Below are positions 10,807 to 24,789 of a stretch of 64,000 nt of DNA, piece after piece. The notes beneath the pieces are model-generated. The model saw nothing but the letters and a program-made list of their open reading frames with translations. It searched no databases and had not been told where the DNA came from. The DNA is from Fusarium oxysporum f. sp. lycopersici 4287 (lineage: Eukaryota; Ascomycota; Sordariomycetes; Hypocreales; Nectriaceae). The translations under genes and the position numbers were made by a program. Location: the NCBI RefSeq assembly GCF_000149955.1, contig NC_030995.1, positions 2,588,948 through 2,652,947 on the forward strand, read 5' to 3'. Numbering within the stretch: position 1 is the stretch's first letter; the number at the start of each line of letters is the position of its first letter.

Positions 10807-12660
10807 TCAAACTCCCGTGTGACTCTCAATCGGGGTGCCCTTCTCTTTTCTTTTCGCGCCCTTTGTTGTACCCACTTCGTGTTGATGGTCAATCTTGGCC
10901 TTGCGGCCCCTTTTCAACAAGACCTCGTGTTCAGGATGATGCTGCAGCAAGGACCTCAACTTCTCGTTGTCGTTATTGACGAGCATGAGTCTGTCTGCCT
11001 CTGTCTGGTCATTCATACTATAGAAAGCATTCCCGACGACAAAGAGATTGGCAAACATGAGCTCAGCTTTGGACTCATGTTGGTCAAGAGTTCCAGACCA
11101 TTTTGTCTCCTCGATCTTGGGAGTTGAGATGTCAATATGGTTAAATGTGAATGGTATCGATTTGCATTGCATGCGATAAGATGTTTTCGCTGCGGGGTCG
11201 CGTTGACGTGCAACAAATGTATCATCAAGGTTGAACTCTCTTGTGATTCCATTGCAAGCCACAGACAATGATAGAAGATTCTGGTTGTTTACTTTGTCGT
11301 TTGGGTTCAAGCCCAAACCCAAGCCGACGCGTTCCAGAATCATCCCCAGCGGCCGGATCATGTCTCCGCAAATTGACTTTTGCAAAGCCAAAAGGTCAAC
11401 GCCTCCGTTTCCTGTTTGTGGCGGATACTCATGGTAAACAAAGCCGAACACGAACATCAAATCACCAACGTTTGACTGATCCACTGCCTTGATTTGGTCG
11501 TCATCATTGTTGGCGCCGAGGAGTTTGCCTGGTTGGGATGCATGATACATACTATAGCCACCGAGCTTCCAACATGGCTCGTCTTGAATGGCCTCGTGTT
11601 CAGAGTTTATCATTCTGAAGCTTCCGCCCAGTTTCTCGGTAGCGACATGGGTCCGAACAGGCGCCGAGTGAGCTTGTACATCACGAGGTTTGTTGAATCA
11701 TCACTTGTTTGATAATATTGGAGGAGGGGCATGCACAATGTGGCGGGTATGTTATACAGCCAGCAGAGTCTAATTCAGATTTGCATAGAAGCGGAGGATG
11801 AGCCGATGACAATGGAATGTTGTTTGTGGCGTGAATTGATCTTTTTGGCTTTCGAGAAATGGAATACCTCACGTATTTGCTCCGGGAGAGTCTCGCAGAC
11901 ACGAGGTTTCGTATCGAAAGCTTTCGGCCGAATACCGTTCGGCAGTATTTGCTCCGAAAGTTCCTCGATGAGCTTGAACGATACCGCAGTAAAGACGATA
12001 CGTAGTGGGAACTCGGCATCATGATATTCCTCCATTCTGTCGGCTTGTTGTTCCTTGCTCGCGGCGACAAGGACGTCTCCTAAACGCCAGTAATAGATAT
12101 TCAGGCTACACTCTATGGTGCTGAGTACGCTGAATGATGCAAGGGTACCTGCAGATGCACAGTCAGGACCCATGACGTCGACCATCAATTCCAAGACGCC
12201 GTTGTAACGAGCTGAGTTCTCAATATGACCATCCTCAAGCTTGAAAACATCTGTTCACCGCTTATCTTCAGCATGACTGGTGCGATATTCGACGATGAGT
12301 GTCTTGAACTCCTCATAGAGATTGGAGTCGCTCAGGTAGTTGAGGACAAGGCGGCGAAGGATCAATGCGAGGAGTGCAGTCTCATGGCAGCGCATCCAAG
12401 GAGCTCCAGTCATCTTTGACAACGCCATCGATGGTTCATTCACCGGAGACAAGAAGATTGATAGCGTATTCGAGGTCACGCCTTTTCAAAACTTCCCAGG
12501 CGTCAATATCACGGAAAAGGGGATGCTTAGTCACTTTGCGTGAGCGGCTCATTGAGGGCGACGGCCTCGAATTAGATATGTAGCTTGATGGTTTGTTTTT
12601 GGGTAGACGACGCGGTTGAAACCGATTGTTGTGAAGCTGATTTCTGTGCGACCTTACCAT
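10807..12660 (-). pseudogene. Unrecognised fungal gene with several disrupting lesions
   Basis: Coding-like sequence runs through this interval on the minus strand but cannot be joined into one frame. From a likely start at 12660 (MVRSHRN) the frame stays open to a stop just after LLVSGE. There an 8-nt TGAATGAA (minus-strand sense; 12435-12442) looks like a 4-nt duplication that shifts the frame. The shifted frame reads sensibly (GAPWMRCHETALLALILRR) up to an in-frame TGA at 12255-12257, then continues (DVFKLEDGHIENSARYNG). A likely intron (donor near 11868, acceptor near 11780) does not preserve phase. A further one-base shift near 11613-11621 separates RNWAEAS from MINSEHEAIQ. The last 268 codons to 10807 are clean and end in a Lys/Arg-rich tail. 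I do not recognise the family. Confidence 0.68.
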
Positions 12661-13414
12661 GCATGAGCTCTCACAAGTCGCGGCAGAGATAAGGCCGACA
12701 ATTGGCAAAGACCATTCTAGGGAGACTTAAATAGTTTCATTGAATAGAGGCCTTTCGTGAATCACATCGACCGTTTACTCAAATGCGTTTGGCAGGCCAT
12801 TGAAAAGGAACAACATGCTGTGAATTATATTACTGGTCCGAGGCTGGTTTTTCCAATCTGCATCTGCGCTTCATCTCACAACTCTCCATTCAAGTAACAA
12901 GATCCGGAGTCTTAATCACTTGCAAGTAGTCTTTATTTTCCATCATAAGCTTTATCCTTGGACAATTTCAGCTGAGACAGTTCCTTCATTGATTCGCTCT
13001 CAATGTGCAGGGTACTTATTCCATAACAGGCCAAAGTCAAAAACACGCCATGATAAGATAGGAGACAAGTATGCTCGCTTAGGATCTGACCAATAGGACA
13101 GTTTGCTCCGATTAGCGTCGTCAAATTTCTCTTTCAGCGCCCAATTGGCGCAAAGCTAGAGAAAATTCCGACCTGGTTGCTTAATACAGGTCTAGGCCAT
13201 TCAATAGTCTTCAGCGCCAAAGCACCTAAGATCGATAGTTTCTTCAGAACCCCTGACTAAATACGGCACAACGGCTGGCTGGTCAGCGCTAAAAAGAGCT
13301 GGTAAAATGAAGTACGATATGCGTATTGCCATATTTATCTCCCGAGCCCCAAGTTTGCGATTTTGGTGGTTTCTGCTTTGACGAGACATTCTGTATTCAT
13401 AGACTATTGCAGCC
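12661..13414. other. Divergent intergenic region
   Basis: 754 nt between the broken minus-strand gene and a plus-strand secreted protein. No coding or RNA feature supported. Confidence 0.5.
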
Positions 13415-14693
13415 ATGATCGCCAAGAGCTTTGTCTTCGCTGTGCTAGCGGCTCATGCTGCTGCTGGGCCATGTAAGCCTGGTGGACTTTCGTCCAATAC
13501 GCTCTCCGCCAGTGAATCTGCGAGCGAGCCTACAACTTCTGAAACAAGCGTCTTGGATTTAGTGACTACAACCATTTCTGAACAAGCCACGACGACGACA
13601 GAGGCAGCTACCACTACTACGAGCGCAGCCGTACCCGCTGGCGAGGCCATTATCTTTCAGGTCAATCCTCGACGCCGTCTTTCAAAGCGAGATACAACAT
13701 TCGTGGGCAGCAACAATCCAACCGAATGCACCTTTGCTTCAGTCTTTCGCCTCGATGAGGGAAAGCTTCTGGAAAATGGGGTGCCTATTTACTATGCTGG
13801 CAGTGGCTTTCAGGAACTTGCTGCTCAGGGCGAACCACCAGCTGATCCTGTCACGACAACATTCTCAATTGCCGGAGGTCGTCTTTCATGGACGGATTCA
13901 TCGTTTGGCGAGGCTGGTTTCTGTCAGACTGAGTCTGATGGACAGGTGTACATCACCTTTGGGTCAGAGCCTGTTGGCTGTGAACCTGTGACTCTCACAG
14001 CCTACAAAGGTATGCAGGACCCGTAGCTTCTGCGCTGTATCTTGCTAACATGGCGGTGCAGAGGAACAATGCCAGAATGGACAGATCGTCGGTATCGAAA
14101 CGTCCAGTGCCGAGACAACTACCGCAGCAGAGACTACCGCCTCCTCTGATGCTGTTCAACCTACCACTTCTTCCAATGCCTGTGTTGTCGGTATTGATGG
14201 CTTGAACGGCGAGCCTCCACGAGAGAGCCGTCTGGCTGACTGTTCGAGGCTGAACACAGTCACAGTCAGCCCATATCCCGAGTAAGTTTTCCGCTCATTC
14301 TTTTCTTGGTCGCGCACTGACATTTGCAGAACTTCAACCGTGTTCAAGCGCGAAGTTGCATTCCGCATTCCAACAGCATTCCCAACATGGCGACCTGCAA
14401 TGAACACTCTTGCTGCCCGTGCAGAAGGAGAACCAACAGCCACTACCATCCAGCCAACTGAGGTTCCTGTTTATGCCACATACTGCGACTCTCCCGAGGA
14501 GTACTACGCAGCTTGCTCTGAGGCTGGAATCACTGCCTTCACAACTACCCTTCCTACGACGACTACTTCAACTTCGACCACTGTTAGCGATTGTCCCGCG
14601 AAGCGACTCGTGAGGAGGGCTGGTGAGCATATGGGATATGAGTTTGAGGATAACTGGGATGCCCATATCATGCCAGGATACAAGCTGTTTTAG
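13415..14693 (+). CDS. Ser/Thr-rich secreted protein with repeated dibasic (Kex2-type) sites
   Basis: Exons 13415-14009, 14062-14281 and 14330-14693 give 392 aa; introns of 52 and 48 nt. Signal peptide MIAKSFVFAVLAAHAAAG. A mucin-like Thr/Ser stretch follows (residues about 30-75), then RRRLSKR, a candidate Kex2 site. The next ~110-residue domain (NPTECTFASVF...TTTFSIAGGRLSW...FCQTESDGQVYITF...GCEPVTLTAY) resembles, from memory, an uncharacterised fungal secreted domain (DUF7908-like). A second Thr-rich linker, another KR site and a Cys-containing segment (YATYCDSPEEYYAACSEAG) lead to a third dibasic site (KRLVRR). The last ~30 residues are not hydrophobic, so no GPI anchor. Probably a cell-surface or secreted protein; function unknown. 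Confidence 0.82.
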
Positions 14694-15283
14694 ACTGTCC
14701 CTTTCGGATATTTTAGATCTCAATGCACCGTACATATTTCTTGTTCAAGTACTACCTGGGTGACTGTGAAGAAGCGGAATAGCGTCATCCGTCAGCAATT
14801 CGTCATTGCTGAGTACAGCTCGTGGTCGCTTGACTGGACCCCTAGCTTTCATGAGACTCATAAGGCTGAGCCTATTATGGCGGTGGCGAAGCAACTAGCT
14901 CAGGCGCATTTTCAAGGATGCCAGGGGATGATGACAGTGAAGCCCCGATGTCACTCGCTGGCAGAGATCATTAGCGCCCCCACCAAGCTTTCAGCTCAGT
15001 AACACGAACACCAGATCTGGTAACATTTTTCATGCGTCACTCTTAGCCGGTGACATCGACCCTTCACTCAACTAAAGAAGCGGAATATTTATTCTGACTC
15101 ATTTCCCGTCTTTTGTAGTGGTGAGGCGTGGTCTATTATTTCTCGACCCCTCTGGTAATGTTTGTACGAGTGATACATCAAGCTGCAAGACGATTCATAA
15201 ATGCCAACCGCGCAAGACCTCGATTCGCAATTCTCATCCCACCAAACACTGTCTGTTCATTAGCACGTCGAGATTTCATCACC
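14694..15283. other. Intergenic region
   Basis: 590 nt. An 80-codon frame (14760-15002) lacks any supporting signal. Holds the promoter of the next gene. Confidence 0.45.
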
Positions 15284-16120
15284 ATGAATCGAGAACAATT
15301 GTCCACCCTGGACGAAAGGGCCTTTGCAGAAAAGGTGCCGACAATGCTCTGGTCGGATCGAGAAGCGCTTTTCGAGGATGGAAGTGAAGACATCGACATT
15401 ATCAGATCCCGCGCAGCAGAGCCTGCGACCGTCGAAGCCATTTCATCCGTCCTCACCTCTCCGATCAAAGATGAAGATTACGATACACTGAGGTTGCATC
15501 AGAAAGCATTATATTCTGTCCTTATCAAGCTCCCCTTCGAAAAGCTCCAGCCTTATCGACCAGCTTTGGCTGCACTCGCTGCATTCGACATCTCAGGTTT
15601 TGCCCATCGCTCATCGCATTATGCCCAGAGTTCTCATGTCATTCACAACGCCGGCCATCTTGAGCGCTTCGCCGCAGATGCCAAGGCGGTCTGGGTCACC
15701 AAGGACAAATTCGACATGGTCGGCGATCGCACGCTTACAGAGCGTGTCCATACGGCTGAAGAGATGAGGCCATATATGCCTGAGCTGTTTGGCTGGCTTG
15801 TTGACGCGAATAATCCGCCATTCATGCCTTGTCGAAACCAACTTGCTCGATTTCCTGAGACTGCTGCTATCGTTGCAGCCGAAGTTCTGGCCAAGGCAAA
15901 CAAAGAGAAGGATGGGGAATATCAACACTTCTTGATCGACTTTGTCTCTGATTGTGTGCCTGTTGGGGAAGCCTGGAAACCAATGCGAGAACACGTTCAG
16001 GCGCTGGTGAAGAATTTGAAGGGAAGCAGGAGTGAAGATGATGAGGAGCTGGTTGACGAGGCCGACGAATGGCTGACGAAATTGGAACAATGGGAGGCTT
16101 TGAAGAAGGAAAAGAACTAG
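15284..16120 (+). CDS. DUF5071-domain-like protein
   Basis: Single exon, 278 aa. I chose the ATG at 15284 (CACCATGAA context) over the upstream in-frame ATG at 15128, whose extra 52 residues have no matching features and look like 5' UTR or a weak mitochondrial-like leader. The stretch MPELFGWLVDANNPPFMP followed by an acidic, helix-rich region matches my recollection of DUF5071 proteins (LF.WL.DaNwPp). The first ~130 residues are helical and rich in short repeats. The C terminus is acidic (EDDEELVDEADEW). Soluble, no signal or membrane segment. Biochemical role unknown. Confidence 0.78.
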   Translation: MNREQLSTLDERAFAEKVPTMLWSDREALFEDGSEDIDIIRSRAAEPATVEAISSVLTSPIKDEDYDTLRLHQKALYSVLIKLPFEKLQPYRPALAALAAFDISGFAHRSSHYAQSSHVIHNAGHLERFAADAKAVWVTKDKFDMVGDRTLTERVHTAEEMRPYMPELFGWLVDANNPPFMPCRNQLARFPETAAIVAAEVLAKANKEKDGEYQHFLIDFVSDCVPVGEAWKPMREHVQALVKNLKGSRSEDDEELVDEADEWLTKLEQWEALKKEKN

Positions 16121-17020
16121 TTCTCATGTTGAGTTTCACAAGCAATTGTACATTTTATTGATATGTCGAATATCTACTCAAAGACGCCAAAAAGGAAAGC
16201 CTTCTGGCTCTCAATGAGATTACTCATGCCTTCTTGAAAGATATTCAAGATACCAACGTTCAAGCGCTGGGAATATAACGCAAAGAATGCCTCTGTCTTT
16301 TGTATTAATATCTTTCTTCAATGTGTGTCTTCGATCCAGTATCCGAAGTACCATTTGAACCTCGAGCTCGGATAGATGACTACCCTGGATCCGAAGAGAA
16401 ATTCGGAAATGTCAAACTGCATGATCAACCAGCATCCGAAAATGGAGACCCGCACTTGCATACGACTTTTTGATTGACCATACCCCAGATGATTCTCCTT
16501 CCGATATCCTTGCTCCCTTCCCCCGGACGTAGATCGGCCCTGGCGACTTTACGACTTCTCCACATGTGAAAACGGATAAGCTTATCAACAAGTGGCTAAC
16601 AATGATCATTGATGCTATTCGCTGTTCACGACTGCTCCCCATCTTTACCCCGCAAGCTAGAATCAAGCTGGGCTAAGGCCATCACGGAAATCCACCGTCA
16701 ATTCGAGATGATAATTCCGGCACTGGCCTCGACCTATCAAGAACGACAAAGTGTTACATAATGTGGCTGCTGTACATATGGCCTGACCAGTCACTGAAGA
16801 GCAATTCGTAACTGTTCCGATCTCATGTGTCAGAGAGCATAAGCACCCGTCTTCCGATTCGGATCTTACCATCTTGTCGGTTCGCCCTTGCATCACTTGA
16901 TCTTGTAAACATCGTCAACGAGTATAAGATCTTGCGAGTGCATCTTGGCAGATTGACGATATCACTACCTCACTATCAGACACTTCACTCCATCCGAGCC
17001 AATACGAGATACATGCGAAG
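16121..17020. other. Intergenic region
   Basis: 900 nt upstream of the FAD monooxygenase. A minus-strand frame at 16412-16666 has no domain or partner exon. No RNA gene seen. Confidence 0.5.
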
Positions 17021-19226
<2,206 letters not shown>

Positions 19227-19657
19227 AGTATATTTTATTAATAGGAGATGGTACTACCAATGAAGAAATACTTCAATGTCCTGTTAAAGGGCCTATACCT
19301 AAATATCTCAAGCATAACAACCTCGGCATCCCAAAAGCCAATCCTACCAAGCCAAGAACCCACCTAGTCAAGACACAAGGAAAATAACTCCATCAAAACC
19401 AATTCCATGATTGAGAGACTTGCTTCCGCAGTCGTTGAATAACTTGAAGTACTTACGGACTTTAACTTCATTAGTGGTGGCTCCCTTTGGGGGTATATAT
19501 AAGGCCTTACGCAGCTGGTAAGCGTCGAAGTGTCTGTGAGGATGGAGCTGATTTTGCCATTTCTTCCCGTGTAGGTAGAACTTGATTAAATGTCAGCGAC
19601 TGGCGATTCGGGATGATTCTTAGTATTATTGATAATTATATTTAAGAAGATTTACTA
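19227..19657. other. Convergent intergenic region
   Basis: 431 nt between converging genes; AT-rich toward the right. Nothing supported. Confidence 0.45.
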
Positions 19658-21025
19658 TTATGGCATTATGATCAGCTCCTGTGAGTTATTATTCCCATCA
19701 CTGGTTGCAGCCTGTAGCTCATAGGAGCGGTGATCTGCTCCTTTGCTCTGCAGATAGAATGGACCTTCTGATCGGCTTGGATTTGTCACTGAAGGATGTG
19801 TGCCCTTGTGCTGCCCAAGCTCTCTCAAAAGTCCATAAAAGAAAGGCGTGTTTGCCACGATAAAGCTGCACAGAATCTCTATAGTCGCCCACTGATTGAA
19901 GTCAGACACCATATTCATACAAGTGGGCTCTGACAGCGAACACCTACAGTAGATCGAGCCTTTTGAGACATGGCATCGTTGAGAATGAGCGGTATTCGAA
20001 CAATTGTAATGGTAATGACCAAAAGGCCGATACTGAACAAGACTCCAAGTTGGATCTTACTGGCAATTGTCAGCTTAATGTACATCGAAATCTGCGAGGT
20101 TGCTTTACGTTCTCGTATTTAATCTCGCCACTACAAGGGTCGGGAAAGGCAGTATTAGTAGTGCAATATCTGTGCGANNNNNNNNNNNNNNNNNNNNNNN
20201 NNNNNNNNNNNNNNNNNNNNNNNNNNNNNNNNNNNNNNNNNNNNNNNNNNNNNNNNNNNNNNNNNNNNNNNNNNNNNNNNNNNNNNNNNNNNNNNNNNNN
20301 NNNNNNNNNNNNNNNNNNNNNNNNNNNNNNNNNNNNNNNNNNNNNNNNNNNNNNNNNNNNNNNNNNNNNNNNNNNNNNNNNNNNNNNNNNNNNNNNNNNN
20401 NNNNNNNNNNNNNNNNNNNNNNNNNNNNNNNNNNNNNNNNNNNNNNNNNNNNNNNNNNNNNNNNNNNNNNNNNNNNNNNNNNNNNNNNNNNNNNNNNNNN
20501 NNNNNNNNNNNNNNNNNNNNNNNNNNNNNNNNNNNNNNNNNNNNNNNNNNNNNNNNNNNNNNNNNNCTTGCCCAGTTTGTCACCCGAACAAAGCGTGAGT
20601 AAAATGAGAGCAGGGCTGCTTTCAAAATCCAAAGACTATAAGACTCAGCATGCAACCATAAGTCCATGAAAGCGATCTTACATCAGAGTGTAGCTTAATC
20701 GTGTGCCAACCAGTAATTGAAGCCCAACAATCCGATCATGTTCGAGTTTCTCAACACTTACGTGCTGGGCGGCCGCCTCATCTTTCGTCGCAGGTTCGCG
20801 TGAGCTGGAGGGGTTCAAGAGGAACGAGAGAGTGATACAGACGGTGCGCGAAATAAGAGGCAGTAGGGCAACCGCCATGTAAATATCGTCGGCATGCCAG
20901 ATTCTATGGGAACCTGCATGGCCCTTGTACCAGTGATAAACACGATAGCCGCATCGCGATAGGATCAGAGCGGAACATATGCATGCAATAGCAATGTCCT
21001 TCTCGATAGTCGAGGACAACGCCAT
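19658..21025 (-). CDS. Fungal rhodopsin-like integral membrane protein, interrupted by assembly gap
   Basis: Minus-strand gene starting at 21025 (MALSST). Visible exons: 21025-20682, 20635 into the gap, out of the gap to 20109, 20059-19948 and 19891-19658; introns 20636-20681, 20060-20108 and 19892-19947. Motifs before the gap (HADDIYMAVALLPLISRT, LILWILKAALLSFYSRF) and after it (RTDIALLILPFPTL, KIQLGVLFSIGLLVITIT, WATIEILCSFIVANTP) match the large family of fungal seven-helix 'rhodopsin-domain' or PTH11-adjacent membrane proteins. These residues recur at helix boundaries in that family. A hydrophilic tail ends at 19658. Location is probably the plasma membrane. Ligand and role are unknown; the retinal-binding Lys of true opsins would be in the missing part or absent. 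Confidence 0.8.
20178..20566. other. Assembly gap (389 N)
   Basis: Run of N within the rhodopsin-like membrane protein gene; the middle transmembrane helices are missing. Confidence 0.99.
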
Positions 21026-21872
21026 ATTTGTTCGTCGATCAGAACCCCTCTGACAGAGGGGAAGAGAGACCGGGAGCATTCTGCTCTTAAGACGAAATGG
21101 AAGCAGGGACAGGGGATATAGCTTCACATGTAGGCGTTCAATAGTCTTGTCACTAATCCAGGGGAAGCCTCGGAGTTGGTGTGGAGGTCAGGTCCTGGCC
21201 ATTCAGCTTTAAATGACATCAGGGTGAAGATTAAATGTCAGACCACATAAGATTCACGCTACGCCTATATCGAGTTACCCCAGATTCGACCCCAGCTTTC
21301 ACCAGACAGGATGAAGCTAGTGAGCCGAAGCCTATTGTGTCGAGACTCAATCCAAAGCGGAGCTATTGGCTGAAAGGGATCTAGAAGCAAGCCACCACCT
21401 TGAACTAAATCTTTAGGATGTTACAGAATAAGGTATGGCATTTGCTAATTGACCACGTGGAACTACGTGAAGTGACAGCAAATAAGCAATATCCATTCAT
21501 GGAATCCTTGCAAAATATGAACGTCATGAGGACGCTATGCCTTATGGATTGTACAACACTGCAGTTTTGTGGTGTCAAGCTTGAGAGCTAGCTGTCGCCT
21601 CTGATCCCTAGATGCATGCATGGCAAGACCAATCGATCCTTCTAGGTACTGCGACACATCGCCAGTGGCAATCTTCTAGCAGGGATCCTGTCTACGTCCT
21701 TCCTATTCCGGTTGCTTCAATGGCATTGCGAGTTCTGAGGTAATTGTGATAGTAGTCCTTATATTGATTAAACGATGTATTGGGTCCAGCCCTGCTCTCA
21801 GTAATATAATGTCCTAGACTTGTATCTTCTTCATCCGTTCTGCAGCTCGATTCCATTTAAATCCAAGGCTCG
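21026..21872. other. Intergenic region
   Basis: 847 nt upstream of the membrane-protein gene and downstream of the 94-aa gene. No ORF or RNA gene supported. Confidence 0.5.
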
Positions 21873-22205
21873 TTACTTGTTTGGCTTCTCGCCCAAGTCA
21901 ACATTTTGTTTGCCAATGATCCCCTGTCCTCGAGGTACCAAGCCTTGAGCTGGAGCGCGACTAAACAACATGGCAGGGATAGAAGTATGAGACTCTCTTG
22001 CTTCTTGAGTAGTCTTGAGTGCGACAGCTACCAGTTGTTAGACAATTATCATGATATTCCGTGAAGAAGACTCACCAGCCACTGTTGCTGCGACTAATAC
22101 AACTGGAAGGGCTTTGTGGATGCGCGCCATGCGAGATACAGCTGGGGCCGGTTGAGAAGGAAAGTCAAAGCGAGGAAGAGCTCCGCCGAATGAGTTGGTC
22201 GTCAT
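21873..22205 (-). CDS. Small hypothetical protein (94 aa) with one hydrophobic segment
   Basis: Two exons, 22205-22076 and 22027-21873, with a 48-nt intron (GTGAGT..GGTAG, branch CTAAC) give 94 aa. I chose the internal ATG at 22205 because the protein from there is compact and regular: a Pro-rich start (FGGALPRFDFPSQPAPA), a basic patch (RMARIHK), and one hydrophobic helix (ALPVVLVAATVAAVAL). A polar C-terminal half follows, with PRGQGIIGKQNVDLG. The shape suggests a single-pass membrane or organelle-targeted protein. The splice joins the helix seamlessly across the exon border, which supports a real gene. Family not recognised. Confidence 0.66.
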
Positions 22206-23699
22206 GATGAAGATTCGGGTGTAAATGTATGCGATAGTTGTAGGACCGTAATCTGAGTTGAGATGAGATGCTTGTCTTTGTTGATGAGTGTTGAGTGATG
22301 ATGATGGTCTGGACAAGCTGAATTGGACATTGTCTTATATCAATTCCCTCCATCCCTATTCTCAATTGTCTCAATATCTTGCTATATCGCCGGTGAGTTC
22401 CGCAAAGCAGATTCATCAGGTCAGCCCACCGACCCCAGTCTCAGGGCTGGTCAGATTCGTACCACGCTGGGGCGTAAGTGGCGTGGATTGTGGAGTAAAT
22501 GGGCTGCTTTCTTCATGCCTTGGGTGTCGAGCATCTGCTGATTCAATTTTGCTTCTACAGCGCTGCCAATAATTGCAAAGTGTAAAGAGATCCAATTGAG
22601 ATCGTGCCAGATTTCTGCTTGCTCGTGCCGTGCTGAGGCTTTGTTTGTATCTGCCGTATCTCGGGACGTTTCAACGCGTCAGAGCGCCCGAGATCTTGTA
22701 TCAAGGAGTTTCGTTGACGTTCCCATTATCCTGCTACAAAGGCTGTTTGACCTGGCTTGGTATTACTCTCTGGTGATGTAAATTTTGTAAGCTCTTAGAC
22801 AATGAAGATATCTAAAGAAATTGAGGTTGTTGAGTGCCGCGAGAATATCCCGGAGCCATCAGATGATTCGGTTCCGATGTTTCGCGATGGTCATCTTTAG
22901 TCAGCATTGGACCAAAGCACGACATCAGCACTAACAGCTCATCGCTGGACTTTCTCACAGGTATGTTAGTTCAGTGGTATAGCGACATATTCCATCCCCC
23001 ACTGGGGAAATCTCGCTGTCGGCATCCCCAGAAATAGCTCTCCGCAACTGATGCGGCACTTTAATGAGATTACAACTGGCATCAACCCTTGTAGGTCATC
23101 CATCATCTTTCGAGTCTTGGACATTTGATCACAGCCAATTGAAGTGGTACGATTACCAAACTTTTATCAACAATGCACGCGGGATGACGGGCAGCCGGAC
23201 GCAAGAACTCACCGAGTTTCTCGAGTTACATCGCCTCGTGCCATGTCTTGCAGGTACTACTTGCGGATCATAACACCAATTTCGTTATTTAATATCTCAA
23301 ACAATTCCGAGGCGCTTGATGTGACGCTGGCTTGCACGGAATGTTTCACTCACCGACTCACCGAGGAGATCAGGGACCAAATCTGTGGAGTCAATGTCAC
23401 AGAACATTCGATTCTTGTTCCAAACTGAACGATGACCTGCATAATACTCCATTCCAAGCCTACAAGGCAGTTTAGTCCATATCCCATCCAGAGTGAATTT
23501 TGTCTGTCTGACAATCACCACTTGCAAGAAGGCCCTACATGTGGTGTCAAGCTGGTCTCATGCTGACATAAATCTCTCAGGTCTTGCATTCTTAATATGT
23601 TGGTATTATACTGACATCTTATTGAGCCTCGCAAAACTTTTGCCTTGAATGGCCAACATTACGTACTGCTTCTTCCGAGAGGCATAAACAGCTAGACTA
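22206..23699. other. Intergenic region
   Basis: About 1.5 kb. Several 60-95-codon frames lack any supporting feature. A tRNA-like D-arm (near 22970-23010) has no T-arm and is not called. Confidence 0.5.
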
Positions 23700-24789
23700 T
23701 CAATGCTGGTAGACTTTCTTGACCCTTCCTTCGGCAGCATCCTGGATGAACTCCTCCAGGCTGCGACCTTGAAGCGAGGGATACAAGTCCTTGGCAAGAA
23801 CATACCCAAGGTATACGGCATTTTCTGGCGTGTTGTCGCCTCGTACGCCCCAAGACATCCAGTACTCGTAGATACCACGCATCTGGCTATGTTCCTTGGA
23901 GCCTTTGAATGGGGCCAGCTGTTCGTCGAGCTGCTCCTTGGACATCTGCAATAGCTCAATACTTTATCCACAAGGCTTCGAGTTGATAGACTTACACTGG
24001 TATGCTCTGGCTTCTCGCCAATCACTTTCTCGACCAATTTGTGGATCTCATTCTGCGTTTTGAGCTCTGAATATGCCAACACTCTCTTGTTGATGGTCCT
24101 TGGATCGCTAACGATGGCTGCGACATATTTTCCAATGTCGCGAACATCCGTGAGTGCAGAAGGGTTGTTACCGCCCGCAATGATGTTGTTGTTAGGGAAT
24201 ACGAGGCTGCCATCGAGCTTGCCGGATGGGACTCGGGGCAGGGTGAGCTGGTACCACCAGCCTATATCAATTACAGTGTAAGGAAGATAGATCCGCTGAA
24301 TATGGTCAAGAATTTCCTCCTTCTAGAGTGATCGTTAGCTCTGCCGACTCATGACAAGGCCCCAACGTACTCGATCGCGAATACCCATTACACCACGAGG
24401 GGCAATGGTAGCGAAGAAGCATGGGACATATCGCTTCACGCCAGCTCCCTTGGCTGCATTGGATAGTGGAATCTCATCATCAAGTGACTGAAAATGAATG
24501 GCCGAGATGACTGTGTCAATTCCCTCGAGAGCAGCAACCAGCTCATCATGGTTTCCTCCCAGATCGATTGGCACAATTTTGATGCCTCTTTCCTTTAGGG
24601 TGATAGTCGCTGGCTTTTCAACTGAGCTTGGTCGCACCAAAGCTGTAATTTCCTGTCACAGGTTAGCGAAGTCAAACAAGTTGGAAAGGCGGAGGTGCGG
24701 ACAAATTGGCTTTCGGATCCGAGGAGGCCATCAACAATTGACCCTCCCGTTTCCCCAGTAGCACCAACAATTGCAATCTTTGTTGTCAT
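23700..24789 (-). CDS. NmrA-like / isoflavone-reductase-type NAD(P)-binding protein
   Basis: Exons 24789-24703, 24652-24371, 24322-23996 and 23945-23700; introns of 50, 48 and 50 nt; 313 aa. It opens with a Rossmann motif (KIAIVGATGETGGSIVDGLL; GxxGxxG). The first splice joins SESQF to EITALVRPSS, the usual second strand with an Arg for NADP(H) phosphate. IDTVISAIHF and GVKRYVPCFFAT follow typical NmrA/PCBER order, and TDVRDIGKYVAAIV is the conserved later block. The family contains both reductases of phenylpropanoid-like ethers and non-catalytic redox sensors. It is divergent from the Rieske oxygenase gene across 1.7 kb, so they may share control. Confidence 0.88.

Noticed and set aside
10579..11127. 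182-codon plus-strand frame
   Set aside because: Antisense shadow of the clean 268-codon minus-strand coding tail; no domain or splice support.
15128..15283. 52-residue N-terminal extension of the DUF5071-like protein
   Set aside because: Poor start context and no recognisable feature; the ATG at 15284 is in better context. A weak mitochondrial leader cannot be excluded.
22970..23045. tRNA-like D-arm (TTAGTTCAGTGGTATAGC)
   Set aside because: A-box-like only; no T-arm/B box and no clean acceptor stem can be folded.
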